From: Azorinus chamasolen
Lineage: Eukaryota > Mollusca > Bivalvia > Cardiida > Solecurtidae
Length of the DNA stretch: 64,000 bases
Assembly (NCBI GenBank): GCA_963576725.1
Contig: OY755241.1
Span: 24,092,449 to 24,156,448, forward strand
Direction: 5' to 3'
Within the stretch, counting starts at the first letter, position 1. Every line of letters starts with the position of its first letter. This document shows positions 22,044 to 34,508 of the stretch, piece after piece. A program made the translations under genes and the position numbers. Below the pieces are notes generated by a model that made no database searches, was not told where the DNA came from, and saw only the letters and a list, made by a program, of their open reading frames with translations.

Positions 22044-23300
22044 TTAGATTGGAGGCGTAACAGGAACAAGCTTCTTGTCCTTTTTCTTTTTGGGGGATTT
22101 GGAAGAAGGGACAATGGATGGATGTACATCCATCACTTCTTCCTCATCCAAGCTGCTATACGTGTTGTGCAGCTTCACAGTGTTACCTTTACCATTTGGT
22201 AAAGGACCACTACCATTATGGTTTTTAGAGTTTTTCTGTTTCTGGGTGGAGTTTGAGTTCTTCGGACTCTGAGGTGATCTCTGAGTCGCCTGACATGCCA
22301 TGTCAGACTTGCCAGAGTCAGAAATATTTTTGTAATTTGGCGCACCGTGTGGCCAGGTGATTATTGTCCGAGTTTCAGCGTTCCTAGTTTGAATTTTACA
22401 TGTATTTTCCTTCACCTTATCTGCATAAGATGAGCCCGCAACAGTGGAAGGTTTTGAAGCTTCCACAATTTTACGGGCTTCAGGAAAGGACACATTCTGT
22501 AGAACACGAATTCTCTGGATTTCCTTTTCCTGCTTCCACTTTGCACACTCGTTCGAGTAGACAAAGTGATCCCCTTTGCAGTTAAAACACTGCACAGGGT
22601 TTTCACAGGTCGAGGAATCATGATCTTCCTGACCACAACGGGCACATATTGATTTCTTGGTGCATTTGTCCTTATGATGTCCAAACCTCTGACAGTTAAA
22701 ACACCGAAGAGGATTTGGAATGAAAGGGTCAACGTCGAGGCTTAAGTAGCCACACATGATTCTTGGTGGAACGAACGGGACGTTAAACTTCAGAATGAAA
22801 GTATTGGTCACTATATCTCTACCGTCTCTAACAAACTTGATACGTTTAACTTCCGTAACATTCTGATTGTTAAGTTCTGCTAGCATTTCTTCCTCATTGG
22901 TGTGCTGAAGATCACGGCTTCGCACAACTCCTTTGCAGAAATTCAAGGACTGATGAGGAGACACTTGTATCGAAATACCAGCAAACGTTTTACTTTTAAG
23001 TAAGTTGTCAGATTGTTGCTTTTTTGCACATTCCACCAGAATCTTTCCTGACCGTAAAACTTTTATGTCTTTTAGCTCACCTGCCAGTCCCTGCAGTGCT
23101 TTCGCAACAGCGAAGGGAGACAACTTTGCCAAAGATTGTGCATCATTTACTGGACAAATTACCAAGAATCTTGGCCAATAATTGATTGATTTTGGTTGAT
23201 TGGTATGTTCACGGTCAGACTCTGATGACTCAGAGTCCTTCCGTGATCTTTTGAAAGTATTTGAATTTGAATTTGAGCGTTTTTTGGCGGGGGTTGCCAT
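22044..23300 (-). CDS. LINE-A ORF1: CCHC zinc-knuckle RNA-binding protein
   Basis: This 418-residue ORF begins MATPAKKRSNSN with a basic Ser-rich region. A central folded domain follows (about 40-190). Then come three zinc knuckles (CFNCQRFGHHKDKC, CARCGQEDHDSSTC, CFNCKGDHFVYSNEC), as in gag-like ORF1 proteins of I/Jockey-group LINEs. The C-terminal 130 residues are polar and basic and end with KSPKKKKDKK. The protein is expected to coat LINE RNA. The ORF is intact; a partial relative lies at 23,918-24,458 in copy 1. Confidence 0.9.
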   Translation of the reverse strand: MATPAKKRSNSNSNTFKRSRKDSESSESDREHTNQPKSINYWPRFLVICPVNDAQSLAKLSPFAVAKALQGLAGELKDIKVLRSGKILVECAKKQQSDNLLKSKTFAGISIQVSPHQSLNFCKGVVRSRDLQHTNEEEMLAELNNQNVTEVKRIKFVRDGRDIVTNTFILKFNVPFVPPRIMCGYLSLDVDPFIPNPLRCFNCQRFGHHKDKCTKKSICARCGQEDHDSSTCENPVQCFNCKGDHFVYSNECAKWKQEKEIQRIRVLQNVSFPEARKIVEASKPSTVAGSSYADKVKENTCKIQTRNAETRTIITWPHGAPNYKNISDSGKSDMACQATQRSPQSPKNSNSTQKQKNSKNHNGSGPLPNGKGNTVKLHNTYSSLDEEEVMDVHPSIVPSSKSPKKKKDKKLVPVTPPI

Positions 23301-23917
23301 AGCGCTTAATTACAGTTCATCACCCATGCTCCCCACCCACCTCGGAGCCCAACAAGGGGATGCCTTCGGGATATCTCCAGCGAAAGACACCGGGGTTACA
23401 TGGGTGATATACTCAGATAAATAGCAAAGTCGAGCCAACGCCGTACCTCCAATGCGCTACCGCTAAATAGAACACCTTCTGGCCAATAGGTTAATCGACG
23501 CAGGAATCGCTGGTCAACCATACACAAAATCTACCTGATTAGCCCTAAACCACCGCCTTCAAAGACACTTCAGCATATAGTTAATATTAGCAAAACTAAT
23601 GAAATGTATTAAAATAGAGAAAACAAGTCATTAATAGAGAAATGACGAACTCTCAAGATATGAAGTATCATTGGGCAAGACATGGTAAGCCGATTGATCA
23701 GACTGGGCCAGGCCTGACCGCTCGTCTGCGCCCAGGTTAAGGGCCAAAGCAGTGTGTTGCATTAGAGGTCATACGCTCAGAGACGCTCTTTTGCTCAACT
23801 ACCAGGATCCCATCACCTGGACGATTCGAGTCGCAACCCACGGCAAACAGGTTGCTCCTATTCGGGGGGGATCTTACCCCTCTGCAGGAGATGCAGCTGG
23901 CGAATTCTAACCCCCGC

Positions 23918-24458
23918 CAATCTTATGATAGTTTGGCGCACCGTGTGGCCAGGTGATAACTGTCTGAGTCTCAGCGTTCTTAGTATTAGCTTTAGTTTCC
24001 TTCACCTTATCTGCATAAGATGAACCGCAGGTAACTGTGGAAGGTTTTGAAGCTTCCACAATCTTACGGACTTCAGGAAAAGATACATTCTGTAGAACCC
24101 TAATTCTCTGAATTTCCTTTTCCTGCTTCCACTTTGCACACTCTTTCGAGTAAACAAAGTGATCCCCTTTGCAGTTAAAACACTGCACAGGGTTTTCACA
24201 GGTCGAAGAATCATGATCCTCCTGACCACAACGGGCACATATTGGCTTCTTGGTGCACTTGTCCTTATGATGACCAAATCTCTGGCAGTTGAAACACCGG
24301 AGAGGATTTGGAATGAAAGGGTCAACGTCGACGCTTAAGTAGCCGCATTTGATGTTTGGTGGAACAATCGGGACGTTAAACTTAAGTATGAAAGTATTGG
24401 TTACAATTTCTCTACCATCTCTAACCTCCGTAACATTCTGATTACTAAGTTCTTCCTC
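23918..24458 (-). pseudogene. LINE-A copy 1, ORF1 middle part
   Basis: This is the upstream portion of the ORF1 whose end lies at 17,882-18,142. The zinc knuckles are recognisable but cross two frames. The piece stops near the APNY codons where copy 2 inserted, and is truncated on its 5' side at 24,458, directly at the ATCTGAAAAA target duplication. Confidence 0.8.
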
Positions 24459-24468
24459 ATCTGAAAAA

Positions 24469-24982
24469 GCCTTTGTGATAGAGCATTTGCTTCCTAGGAC
24501 TAAATGTTCTATTTATCACAATGGTATCAAATCTACACAATTCTGAAATTTTCCTTTTCTCTAATAAATGCTCCTTATCAGTAGATTTATTCAAAGAGGT
24601 ATAATAGTCACTTTATGAAACCAATGTGATAAATAGAGAATTTGCCTTTGTGATAAATAGTTGCTCCATAGGAGTAAATGTACTATTTATCACAATGGTT
24701 TCAAATCTACACAATTCTGAAATTTTCCTTTTCTCTTAATTAACCCTTTCTCTAATATAAACATGTTTTCACGAATTTGCAAACGGAGTATACCCAGATT
24801 TACCTCTTTGAATAAGCAGACACCATTTCTAACAGATGACTACCCTATCACTGCTTAGCACGACTTGACCGAAATTAGCACACAGTTTGGATTCTGATCT
24901 GACGCATACCGGTATGTAACTTTATATGTGGTTTGTATATGAGTTAATTTACTCCTATGAAGCAAATGCTCTATTTATCAAA
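24469..24982. repeat. Tandem hairpin repeat (GTGATAAATAGAGC type), right block
   Basis: This continues the repeat of 13,622-14,101 on the far side of LINE-A copy 1, with at least two hairpin units and an AACCCTTTCTC-type hairpin near 24,741. It ends in GCTCTATTTATCA where LINE-A copy 3 begins. Confidence 0.75.
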
Positions 24983-27038
24983 AATGAATGAATGGTGTTT
25001 TACGGCCCATCGAACACTGATGGTCATATGGAGCCGAATAAATAATGTAAATAAAGCTATATGATGAAATCAAATAGACAATCTCACTAGTTTATGTAAA
25101 TGTCAGTCCCGATCAACAGGATTGTAAATAAAATAAGGACAAAACATAATCGACATTCTAAAAATATACCTTTTAAATTTTAGAATATATATTAATGGCT
25201 TTTAAAAAATCAAATAGTTTTGGTATTTCTACCAGCTCAAACAGTTCCCTCGGGTAATCTGCTTGAAAGAACCTATCTCTGATTAAGATTAAATCAGGAC
25301 ATTCAACGAGAATGTGCTGAATTGTACAAGGCTCAAAACAAATTAAACATTCAGGTTGAACTTCACCTTTCAGTAGAAAATGAATCAGTTAAAAAGGAAT
25401 GGCCAATTCTTATCCTGGCCAATACGATCTCATCACGCCGAATTGGCAAGCATGAACAAAAATGTTCACCTAAAATAGGTTTAACAGCACGGAGTTTGTT
25501 ATGAATTTCCTCATTCCAAGACTCCTGCCATTTATATAGAATATGTCTTATAATTTGTGGTTTGAAATCCCAATACGGTATTCTCATATCAGATTCAGGC
25601 GATTCAAGAGCAGACTTCGCTGCAATGTCCGCCCTCTCGTTGCTCTGTATTCCTCAATGACTAGGAATCCAACAAAATATTACATCTTTTGAATTAGACA
25701 TTTCATGGTATTTTAAAACAAGTTTTTTAATAAGAACATTTACTCAGAGATTGTAAAACAGAAAGAGAATCCGAAAAGATTATATGTTTACTATATGATT
25801 TTCAAGCAATATAATCAAGAGCTAAGTCAATAGATTTGATCTCTGCTGAAAAAATGGAGGCATTATCGGGAAGCCGAAACTTTGTCTTTGAGTCATCAGC
25901 CACAAAGGCAGCTGCGACTCTCTCATCATCTTTTGAACCATCAGTATAACCCTATTCATAATCTTCAAATCTTGAAATTATTTCATTTAAAAAAGAACTG
26001 AATTCAAGCGAGCTTGTTTCAGACTTTTCATGCCGTGTTAGTTCAAAAATAACTTTTGGTGGTTTAATAGTCCAAGGTGGTATAGATTCAACTTTAGTCT
26101 TTTCAACCAGAGTTTAGTCTTTTCAACCAGAGACAAATCTATATCACTATTTTGAAAACAGTTTTTCACACGTATTCCGAGAGATGGAATTAGCTTTTCC
26201 TTAGATTCAAATAAACGTTGATATTTAGGTCTAAAAACATTTTTATGAGCGGGATTTGATGGGTTTGAAGCTAATTTAGAGGTATACTGCATGGATAGTT
26301 TTTCACGACGAGAGTAAAGTGATGGCTCATTCGCCTCAACATATAAACTTTTAGCAGGGGATGTCCTAAAGGCACTCAATGCTAAACGTAAACCTTGGTG
26401 ATGAATTGGATCAAGCATCTGCAAGTATGATTTTCTTGCAAAGCCATACACAACACATCCATAATCCAGTTCGGACCACACTAAACTTCTGTACAATTTG
26501 AGCATTACATTGCGATCTGCACCCCATTCGGTATGTGCAAGAACGCGAAGCAATTTCAGAGTTTTCTGGCATTTAACCTTTAAATATTTAATATGAGGTA
26601 TAAAGGAAAGTTTTTTGTCAAAGATGACACCGAGAAATTTCGCCTGGTCTACAACAGGAATGGGATCACCATTCAAGTGCAAAATGAGCTTTATCAATGG
26701 ACTGTTGAAGTTGACGTTCAACAGTATGCATGTGTTTAGAACGGTAACAAATTAAAAAGTCATCAACATACAATGAACAGTCCGTGTCACTAGTAATAGA
26801 TTTAACAATATTATTAATTTTAACATTAAATAGAGTGATTGACAAAATACTTCCTTGTGGAACACCCATTTCCTGTTTTTGCATACCAGAAAGAGTAGTT
26901 CCAACACGGACTTGAAATTCCCTATCATTTAAAAAGTTTTCAATAAAAACTGGAAGTCGACCTTTAAGTCCAGATTCATGAAGGTCTTTCATGCCATACT
27001 TCCAAGTTGTATCGTAAGCTTTCTCAAGATCAAAGAAG
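24983..27038 (-). pseudogene. LINE-A copy 3, 5'-truncated
   Basis: The 3' UTR starts with the ATGAATGAATGG tail. ORF2 sequence follows from RNase H back into the reverse transcriptase (GVPQGSILS, YVDD in 26,760-26,860). It has stops, a short duplication around 26,100 and a deletion near 26,682. The element stops near 27,038 inside the motif A region, where LINE-B sequence begins. Confidence 0.85.
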
Positions 27039-27368
27039 ACGAGTCTCTTTCAAAAACGAAATTATATTCTCGTACGGAACTGTATTAAATAACTGTTGCA
27101 TAGAATCAACAGAAAAGTATTTATGTCTTATTATAGAAAGGTCAATACATTCAATCAAAAAATGTTTTACTGTGTATGGCTCTTGACAGAAGACACATTC
27201 TGGTTGAATTCCGCGCTTTAGTAAATAGGAATGAGTAATATGAGTGAGTGAGTGAGTGAGTTGGGTTTTACGGCACCGCGACACTGCGCTGTTTGCTTGT
27301 GATATGGCATTGGTACTGTTTTTTCAGTTTCTGCTATAGTAAAGGGTTCCATTGTTCATATCATTATA

Positions 27369-29207
27369 ACAAGAGGGCCAGAATGGCCCTGAAGCGCTCA
27401 CCAGACAATCAGAGGAGAAGATTTTCAAAGTTTTCACAATATGTTTCTATAGAGAACTAGCCGGCCCTGGGGCGGGCCAATTTTGACCCCAGGGGAATAA
27501 TTTAGAAAAACTTGTAGAGGACCTGAACATTATGCTATGAGCCAAATATTAAAGCTGAGATTAACCTTCCAGTTTCAGAGAAGAAGATTTTCAAAGTTTT
27601 CTCAATATGTTTCTATTGAAAACCGTCTACTACCCCTGTGGCAGGGCCAATTTTGACCCCAGGGTCATAATTTATATAACTTTTGTAGAGGACCTGAACA
27701 TGATGCTCTGTGCCAAATATGAAAGCTGAGAGCCTTCCAGTTTCAGAGAAAAAGATTTTCAAAGATTTCACTATTTGTTTCTATTGAAAACTGCCCACCC
27801 CTGGGGCGGGGCCAATTTTGACCCCAGGGCCCCATTATTTATATAACTTTTGTAGAGGACCTGTACATGATGCTATGTGCCAAATATGAGAGCTGAGAGC
27901 CTTCCTTCCAGTTTCAGAGAAGAAGATTTTCAAAGATTTCACTATTTGTTTCTATTGAAAACTGCCCACCCCTGGGGCAGGGCCAATTTTGACCCCAGGG
28001 CCATAATTTATATAACTTTTGTAGAGCACCTGAACATGATGCTATGTGCCAAATATGAAAGCTGAGAACCTTCCAGTTTCAGAGAAGAAGATTTTCAAAG
28101 ATTTCACTATTTGTTTCTATTGAAAACTGCCCACCCCTGGGGCGGGGCCAATTTTGACCCCGAGGCCATAATTTATATAACTTTTGTAGAGGACCTGAAC
28201 ATGATGCTCTGTGCCAAATATGAAAGCTGAGAGCCTTCCAGTTTCAGAGAAGAAGATTTTCAAAGATTTCACTATTTGTTTCTATTGGAAACTTCCCACC
28301 CCTGGGGCGGGGCCAATTTTGACCCCAGGGCCATAAATAATATAACTTTTGTAGAGGACCTGAACATGATGCTATGTGCCAAATATGAAAGCTGAGAACC
28401 TTCTGGTTTCAGAGGAGAAGATTTTCAAAGATTTCACTATTTGTTTCTTTTGAAACCTGCCCACCCCTGGGGCGGGTCCAATTTTGACCCCGGGGCCATA
28501 ATTTATATAACTTTTGTAGAGGACCTGAACATGATGCTCTGTGCCAAATATGAAAGCTGAGAGCCTTCCAGTTTCAGAGGAGACGATTTTCAAAGATTTC
28601 ACTATTTGTTTCTATTGAAAACTGCCCACCCCTGGGGCGGGGCCAATTTTGACCCTGGGGCCATAATTTATATAACTTTTGTAGAGGACCTGAACATGAT
28701 GCTATGTGCCAAATATGAAAGCTGAGAGCCTTCCAGTTTCAGAGAAGAAGATTTTCAAAGTTTGCACTATATGATTCTATTGAAAACTGCCCAACCCTGG
28801 GGCGGGGCCAATTTTGACCCTAGGGCCATAATTTATATAACTTTTGTGGAGGACCTGAACATGATGCTATGTGCCTATTATGAAAGCTGAGAAGCTTCTG
28901 GTTTCAGAGGAGAAGATTTTCAAAGTTTTACTTTATGTTTCTATTGAAAACAAGGCACCCCTGGGGCGGGGCCAATTTTGACCCCAGGGGCATAATTTAT
29001 ATAACTTTTGTAGAGGACCTGAATATGATGCTATGTGCCAAAGATGAAAGTTGAGATCCCTGTAGATTCAGAGGAGAAGATTTTTAAAGGTTCAAATTGT
29101 TGACGACGGACGACGAACGACGGACGACGCACGACGCACGCCGACGGACGACGGACAACGGGTGATCACAAAAGCTCACCCTGAGCACTTTGTGCTCTGG
29201 TGAGCTA
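27369..29207 (+). mobile_element. Helitron-like element, family 1, ten-unit tandem core
   Basis: The element starts ACAAGAGGGCCAGAATGGCC and ends with a hairpin (CTCACCCTGAGCACTTTG to GGTGAGCTA). Between them are about ten tandem units near 166 bp, each with a GGGGCGGGGCCAATTTTGAC box, then a GACGGACGACG-rich segment before the 3' hairpin. There is no coding sequence. It sits inside a small LINE-B tail (27,245-27,368 and 29,208-29,227) that itself inserted into LINE-B copy 1. The layout resembles non-autonomous bivalve 'pearl'/Helentron repeats with core tandem arrays. Confidence 0.75.
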
Positions 29208-29344
29208 AAAATACAGTTAGGTCATATAGTAATATGAGAGTGTCCGATGCGACAGCGAGCTAGGACCACCTCATCTCTTCGTACAGCTCTATAATTTAAA
29301 AGAGAATCACCAATGGTTGGTTTGATGGCATGAAGTTTATTGTT

Positions 29345-29880
29345 AGCTCAGGGTGAGCTTTTGTGATCACCTGATGTCCGTCGGCAACAATTTGAACCTT
29401 TAAAAATCTTCTCCTCTGAATCTATAGGGTGCTCAGCTTTCATCTTTGGCACATAGCTTCACCTATAGGTCCTTTACAAAAGTTATATAAATTATGTCCC
29501 TGGAGTCAAAATTGGCCCCACCCTGGGGGTGTCATGTTTTCAATAGAAACATATAGTGAAATTTTGAAAATCTTCTTCTCTGAAACTGGAAGGTTCTCAG
29601 CTTTGATATTTGGCACATAGCATCATCTATAGGTCCTCTACAAAAGTTATATAAATCATGTCCCTGGGGTCAAAATTGGCCCCGCTCTAGGGGTGGCAAG
29701 TTTTCCGTAGCTGACTGCTGTTTAAACACTAGTATCTTCTTGGCAAAAACTACATGTCCCAGAGCTTAGATATTTGGTGTATGGGTTTACTTAGTTTACC
29801 TTTAAGAATTTTGTTAATATCATAGTTCTGAGGTTAAAATTGGGCCTGCCCTTTGGGTCATACTTTAAAATAGGCTTTTT
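29345..29880 (-). mobile_element. Helitron-like element, family 1, inverted copy
   Basis: TAGCTCAGGGTGAGC at 29,345 is the reverse of the family 1 3' end with its hairpin loop lost. At least two core units follow in reverse. The last part is diverged and the 5' end is not identifiable. Confidence 0.65.
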
Positions 29881-30780
29881 CACTTCAGAAACTGCAGCTA
29901 AAGGTTTCTCCTACAACCCAGTCCACTGAGACTGACCAAGTATAGCCAGTTCCAGTGGTTTTACCCTTAGTCTAATCAGTAGAGTAGAAATTGTATTTAG
30001 CCAAATAAATAACAAACACTCATTTTAGATGGAGAAAACTAAGTGGATAATTCTCAAAATGCTCTTTGCATACCTATGTCCTGCATTAAGCTCTCTGATA
30101 TCAATATAGAGTCTTATCAGTATATCTTTTGTGAAGTTTAGCTGAATACAAGTCAAGTGTTCTATGCTGTAGCCTTCTTTATCAGTATTATAGTTGTTTC
30201 AGAATTGTTGTCTGCTTGTCTAAGATTGTTCGTATTGTTTTTTAATACATGTCAATCTTACAATTAACTCTTGTACAAACAATTATGAAGTACAATTATG
30301 AAGTACAGTATTGGATTCTGATCTGACACATATGTAATTTGAAGTTGCATATGCGTCAGATCAGAATCCAAACTTTGCTAGGTCTCCCTTTGCACTTTTG
30401 ATAACAACTGGGTTGCCTCCCTTCTGGGTAGACAACTGATATTTTTAGATCTGGCCTATTGCACAGACAATTAACCCTTTACTCCATAATTATGCATTTC
30501 TGCACCATTGCAAACAGATTAGATGGCTCATTTAGTAGCCATGTGATCAATCTGCTCCGTTTACTTATGATATTATATAGTGCAAATTGCATTAAATTAT
30601 TTCCATTTTTGTGTACAATATACAATGTACTTATAATATGTTTACTTAACCCTTTCCCTCATATAAATACCTTTTCATACATTTGCAAACAGAACAGATC
30701 CAGATCAGGCGGCTCCTTTAGCAGCTGTCTAATTAGGGTCTACTCTGTTTGTTAATGGAATTTGAAAGATGTTTTTCATT
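29881..30780. other. No gene; short hairpin repeats
   Basis: The stretch is AT-rich without coding signal. A hairpin with arms GGATTCTGATCTGACRCATA lies around 30,300-30,372 and an AACCCTTTCC-type hairpin at 30,650-30,760. Confidence 0.6.
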
Positions 30781-31310
30781 ACTTTCTTAAATGGCTTTAG
30801 AGGTATGAAATTTACTGACAGATGCACAACCGACTTTATTTTCATCTTTAGAACCATCAGTATATATGGGAATATGGTCAGGATACTGTGACGTGAGTTC
30901 TTCAAATTCTAGTGCATTTGTAGAAGACTTTAGCATTAGGTTTCCTTTCATAAAGCATTTCATAAGCAGGATTGGTAGGATTTGCCTTCACTTTAGTAAC
31001 ATAATTAAGAGCTGAATGTATTAAGATGGTTCATTTGCTTCTACTAAAAGACTTTCGATTGGTGAGGTTTTAAAAGCACTAAGGGAAAGCCGAAGTCCTT
31101 GATGGTGAATGGGGTCAAGAATCTTCAGGTAAGACTTTCTAGCTGATCCATATACAATGCTTCCATAGTTCAGTTTAGAACGAATTAATGATCGGTTAAG
31201 GCGCAGCAGCACTTTCCGATCAGCTCCCCAGTCAGTGTGAGCTAAAACTCTAAGATTAAGATTGTTTTTAAATGCTTAATATGAGGTATAAATGTCAACT
31301 TAGGTTGTTG

Positions 31311-31602
31311 TAGATTAGTCGGAGAGGGGATACGTTTATTTACACTGTTTGTCTTTTAGGGTGGGGATGGAATAAGGGTGAGGTTGGGCGCTCATAAACC
31401 GGTTTAACCCCCCGGTGACTTTTGTCACTGACCGTTCCAAGGCGGTACTTCCATCTTCCTCCTATTGTATGTTTGTTTTGTCTTTGTGCGTCTCTTGTTG
31501 TTTTTTCTACTTATGTACATTTGCTGTTTCCTTGTGTTGCTGTTCGGGCGAGTGTTTGTTCTGTATGTGGTGTTTCCTGCATGACTCATTTTTGTACTTT
31601 TT
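31311..31602 (+). mobile_element. S repeat, 0.29-kb copy
   Basis: The unit runs from GTTGTTGTAGATTAGTCGG to GACTCATTTTTGTACTT and interrupts the reverse transcriptase region of LINE-B copy 1. The copy at 61.6 kb has the same 3' end but extends about 420 bp further 5'. Confidence 0.8.
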
Positions 31603-32092
31603 GTTAAATATAAGTCCTAAAAATTTGGCTTGATCAACCACAGGGATTTGAATATTATTAAGATTTAAAACGGGGTCTTGGTGGCAATTTCTTAACTGAC
31701 AGAAATGAACACATTGCGTTTTTGACGTTGAAAATTTAAAGCCATTCTTATTATTCCATGTTTCAAGTTTGTTGAGACATTGTTGAAGTTGTCTTTCAAT
31801 AGTATGCATATTATTGGAACGATAACATATTAAAAAATCATCGACATACAAAGAACAGTCAACACCTGATTTTAAACATTTGACAATATTATTAATTTTT
31901 AAACCAAATAAAGTTACAGATAAAATGCTTCCTTGAGGGACGCCCTCCTCCTGCTGTTGCGTGTCGACCCAACTCGCACTTTAAATTTGTCAGAAAGGAA
32001 ATCCGCAATAAAAGTAGGTAGTCTACCTTTCAGACCTAGATCTTTCATAATTCCATACTTCCATGTTGTATCGTAGGCTTTCTCCATATCAA

Positions 32093-34508
32093 ACAAGAGG
32101 GCCATTGGCCCTATATCGCTCACCTGAGTTACAGTAATACATGTATATTGACATGTTAATTTTTCAGTGGACAACATTTCTAGCAGATGAAATAAGCTTA
32201 GTGCACTGCTTTCACTGCTGAATAAACTTGAACTGAATTCAGAACTAATACCAAGTGACTGGTTGACCAAGATCTAAACTGTTTACAACTTGTGCCATTT
32301 TTGCCTTAGCTCAAAATGCCTAAAACTGGTCTTTGAGAAATTCAAATGACTTCAATAAAGCTATGCAATTATACCTTGACCCAGGTATATAGGCAAATAG
32401 AGTGCTAGGCAGTACATAATGCCAGTTTTTGTGTGAAATGACCAATAAGAATATCTTTAAAAATCGTTTAACCCTTTCCCTCATATAAAGCTGTTTTTAT
32501 GCATTAGCAAACAGAGTAGACTCAGATCAGACGACTCCTACGGAAGCTGTCTGATCTGGGTCTTCTCTGTTTCTTTTGACACAATATAGATCGGATTCTA
32601 GTTTTTGTCAAAGCAAAAACTTCTCTTCAGAGAAATAATGTGTTTTACACATTAAAAATAAGAGTAGACTAGATCAGACGGCTGCTATAGAAGCTGTCTG
32701 ATCAGGGTCTGCTCTTTTTACATTTGACAAGATATAGATTTGATTTTACAGTTTTTTCAAAGCTAAAACATCTATTTATGGCATTAACAATTTTTTTAAG
32801 CATTAGCAAACAAGAGTAGTCCCAGATCAATTTTTGTCAAAGCAAACAGGTTAAGGGTTAATAGGTGTTTAGAAATAAGTCTAGCTCTAGGTGTGAATAT
32901 CTGATGATAATTCAATTAAACGGGTCATTAGTATTTTTAACAATTGAAATTGAGAAGAGTTACGTCTACTGTTATAATTAAGTTATATTTACTCAGTTAT
33001 TTCATTAATATCATACAAGATTCAGACATTTTAGGACTTTTTAATGCGTTGTCATCAAATTTTATAAAAAAAAGTTATATTTAAGATGCTTTTTGGGGCA
33101 GCAGACTTAATCCACAGTAGTAAGTTTAACACCTATCATTGTTAGGGGGGGGGATTATCATGTTTTCTTAAGAATTACCATGACTTATATCAGTTGGGCC
33201 ATTGCATAATCATGTTTTCACAGTTTTCTTAAACATTACCATGACTTACATCAGTTGGGTTTGGACCCAGATCAAAAGTATAGATGGTGATCATTTTCCT
33301 TGATTGGCTGAATTGTTACTTTCCTATATCTCTCACATCTAATTTGAGAGACATTGGAAGACACCATGTAACATCACTCACACTACACACTGGGGTTAAT
33401 GGGTCAAAATGCCTTTAATGTTTCGTCTGCAACAAAAAGTTATTGTCATCTGCTTCAATTCTTAAAATAAACTTACTTTCATTTTTTTGCAAAAATATGG
33501 TTAAGATGACAAACAGTTTGGATCCTGATGAGAAGCCGCAGTATGCGGCCTCTCATCTGGATCCAAACTGTTTGCATAGGTAATCACAGTTTCACCACTA
33601 GCATGCAAAGAGTTAAGAGTCATGCATTGACCTGGAGAGATTTTACTGCCCAGCAGCTGTAATCTTTGAACTGCTGCTGGTCTGCAGTTTAGGATCTGGA
33701 GTTGATATTTAACCCTTAATTTCTCTCATATAAACTTGTTTTCATGCATCTGCAAACAGAGTAGACCCAGATAAGGTGGCTCCTATAGGATCAAGGTCTG
33801 TTATTTGCTAATGGAATTTGATAGATGTTTCTATGCCTTCTAAAACAGCTACACTGATTCACCTTCAACATTTTACTAGAAATAGTTATAAATAGAATGA
33901 TACTAGCACTCCAATGCAGTTATCTCCCTTTGTCCCTTATGGCTATGCTGATGGGACAAGGGAAATAACTGTGAGGAAATTACCTTTTAAGTGTTACAGA
34001 TTCTGATGTTAAGTAGCATAAAACCCCAGGGTGAGACCATTTATGGCCCAGGGGTCATTATTTGAACACACCTGGTAGTGGTATATTAGGTGATGCTTCA
34101 TACCAAATATCTTAGCTCTAGATTATGTGGTTTCAGACAAAAAGATTTTTAAAGGTTTCCCTATATAAGTCTACAAGCCCCAGGGCAGGGCCATTTTTGG
34201 CCCGGGGGTCATCATTTTAACAAACTTGGTAAAGGACCATTAGATGATGCTATATACCAAATATCAAAGCTCTAGAAATTGTGGTTTCAGAGAAGAAGAT
34301 TTTTAAAGATTTAAAAAAAAACCCTGTAAAAGTAGTGGGGCGGGGCCACAAAACTGATAGAGGACATCCTAAGGTACATTTCTGTGAAATTTGGTTGAAA
34401 TCCTCCCAGTGGTTTAGGAGAAGAAGTCATTTGAAATAAAAGTGAACGGACAGACGGACGACAGGCGGTCACAATAGCTCACCTTGAGCCTTTGGCTCAG
34501 GTGAGCTA
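32093..34508 (+). mobile_element. Helitron-like element, family 1, 2.4-kb copy
   Basis: It begins ACAAGAGGGCCATTGGCC and ends with the hairpin CTCACCTTGAGCC to GGCTCAGGTGAGCTA. The core has several diverged units near the 3' side (34,020-34,440). The interior carries hairpin repeats (32,468-32,580; 32,640-32,725; 33,711-33,825) and a near-perfect palindrome at 33,513-33,580 with arms starting AACAGTTTGGATCC. LINE-B reads across the two edges without a clear target duplication, as expected for Helitrons. No ORF of note. Confidence 0.7.

Larger units (their letters stand above)
18143..23917 (-). mobile_element. LINE-A copy 2, apparently full length (I/Nimb-like clade)
   Basis: The element runs from the ATTC-type 3' tail at 18,143 to a 5' UTR that probably starts near 23,917 with GGGTTAGAATTCGCC. 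It has a 5' UTR of about 600 bp, ORF1, ORF2 and a 3' UTR of about 190 bp. A CCHC gag-like ORF1 plus an APE endonuclease-RT-RNase H ORF2 is the plan of the I/Jockey group. It lies inside copy 1, so it is younger. Both ORFs are unbroken, making this the best candidate source element in the window. No target duplication could be fixed at its edges. Confidence 0.8.

Noticed and set aside
27240..27300. GAGT repeat as a plain microsatellite
   Set aside because: It is the tail of a LINE-B insertion: the LINE-B 3' UTR follows directly and an 11-bp target duplication flanks the insertion.
27369..29207. Tandem repeats as a CRISPR array
   Set aside because: Units are about 166 bp and similar throughout with no unique spacers, in eukaryotic DNA.
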